Positions 5,131 to 5,428 of a stretch of 5,428 nt of DNA are shown here, piece by piece. A program made the position numbers and the translations under genes. Location of the stretch: NCBI GenBank assembly GCA_002306945.1, contig DBTH01000034.1:1-5428 (forward strand), given 5' to 3'. Origin of the DNA: Methylacidiphilaceae bacterium UBA1321 (lineage in GTDB: Bacteria > Verrucomicrobiota > Verrucomicrobiia > Methylacidiphilales > UBA1321). The notes below the pieces were generated by a model, which was given only the letters and a program-made list of their open reading frames with translations, made no database searches and had not been told where the DNA came from. Every line of letters begins with the position of its first letter. Position 1 is the first letter of the stretch.

Positions 5131-5428
5131 AAGAGTGTCATCACGAGATGGGGTGGTGTAGTAAAATCCCGCCATTCTATGACACTATCAAACGCCGCCG
5201 CCTATCACCGTCACAACATTACAGATCGAAGCTGGGAACTTCTGGAGTCGCATTTGCCGGGTCGCAAGGGGCTCTGGGGTGGACGAGCCCGACTACGAGT
5301 GGCTCATGATTGATGCCAGCCACATCAAAGTTCATCCCCACGCCGCCGGAGCTAAAGGAGGCAATCAAGCCATGGATCTCACAAAAGGGGGCTCAACACA
5401 AAAATACACCTGGCCGTGGATGCGCATG
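5131..5428 (+). mobile_element. Left part of an IS5-family insertion sequence, internally deleted, cut by the window edge
   Basis: The transposase remnant (from 5179) identifies an IS5-family element of the type whose transposase starts MTLSNAAAYHRHNITD. The left end is probably near 5131-5135, where GAGTGTCATCACGAGATGGG resembles a terminal inverted repeat. AGTGTCAT (5134-5141) recurs inverted as ATGACACT at the transposase start (5179-5186). TTA at 5128-5130 might be the target duplication, but the right end is outside the window. The boundary is therefore approximate. Confidence 0.75.
5179..5428 (+). pseudogene. IS5-family transposase, broken by an internal deletion
   Basis: From ATG 5179 the frame reads MTLSNAAAYHRHNITDRS, then WELLESHLPGRKGLWGG, the standard transposase N-terminus. 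It then runs out of frame to TGA at 5311-5313 after 44 codons. Transposase sequence resumes in the +1 frame at about 5279 (VDEPDYEWLMIDASHIKVHP, then HAAGAKGGNQAMDLTKGG), which carries the first catalytic Asp of the DDE triad in MIDASH. In intact relatives several dozen residues with the DNA-binding region separate these two blocks, so an internal segment is lost and the frame is shifted. After TKGG (5381-5392) the frame changes again: -1 reading gives LNTKIHLAVDAHG, the normal continuation. This may be a programmed frameshift site, as in two-ORF IS5 members, or a lost G. The 3' end lies beyond the window. The product cannot be a working transposase. Confidence 0.85.

Noticed and set aside
5043..5309. 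88-codon plus-strand ORF across the FAH upstream region and IS end
   Set aside because: It crosses the likely IS boundary and uses a different frame from the transposase; no similarity to a known protein is apparent.

Overview
The window looks like chromosomal DNA from a moderately GC-rich bacterium, probably in or near the Verrucomicrobiota/PVC group. This is an inference. It rests on the Rho variant encoded here (an N/D-rich stretch where most Rho proteins have a DEPA-type motif), on a small RRM protein with a glycine-rich tail, and on a membrane-anchored protein of unknown function whose C-terminus resembles the end of type II pseudopilins. I could not run any search, so the lineage is tentative.

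Layout from left to right. (1) Positions 1-145 hold a non-coding imperfect palindrome with a 9-bp terminal inverted repeat. (2) A minus-strand gene for a small RNA-binding protein (302-640) is followed by two tandem terminator-like hairpins. (3) A divergent, AT-rich intergenic region (641-948) carries the leader of rho. It contains a terminator-like hairpin, two short upstream ORFs and a hairpin that masks the rho Shine-Dalgarno sequence. (4) rho (949-2070, plus strand) encodes a short Rho that keeps the RNA-binding OB/cold-shock domain and the full ATPase but lacks the N-terminal helix bundle. (5) A convergent, highly structured gap (2081-2135) separates rho from three minus-strand genes. In transcription order these are an FAH-family enzyme (4192-5007), a GNAT acetyltransferase (3626-4084) and the membrane-anchored protein (2125-3519). 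Gaps of 107 and 106 nt make a tight operon uncertain. (6) From about 5131 to the right edge lies the left part of an IS5-family insertion sequence. Its transposase gene has an internal deletion and is broken.

The genes do not form one obvious pathway. The left half concerns RNA: an RRM protein sits head-to-head with the termination factor Rho. The right half is general metabolism and modification enzymes plus one orphan surface or periplasmic protein, bordered by a decayed mobile element. No clearly new defence or biosynthetic system is visible. The items most worth following up are the palindromic element at the left edge, the rho leader architecture and the truncated Rho.
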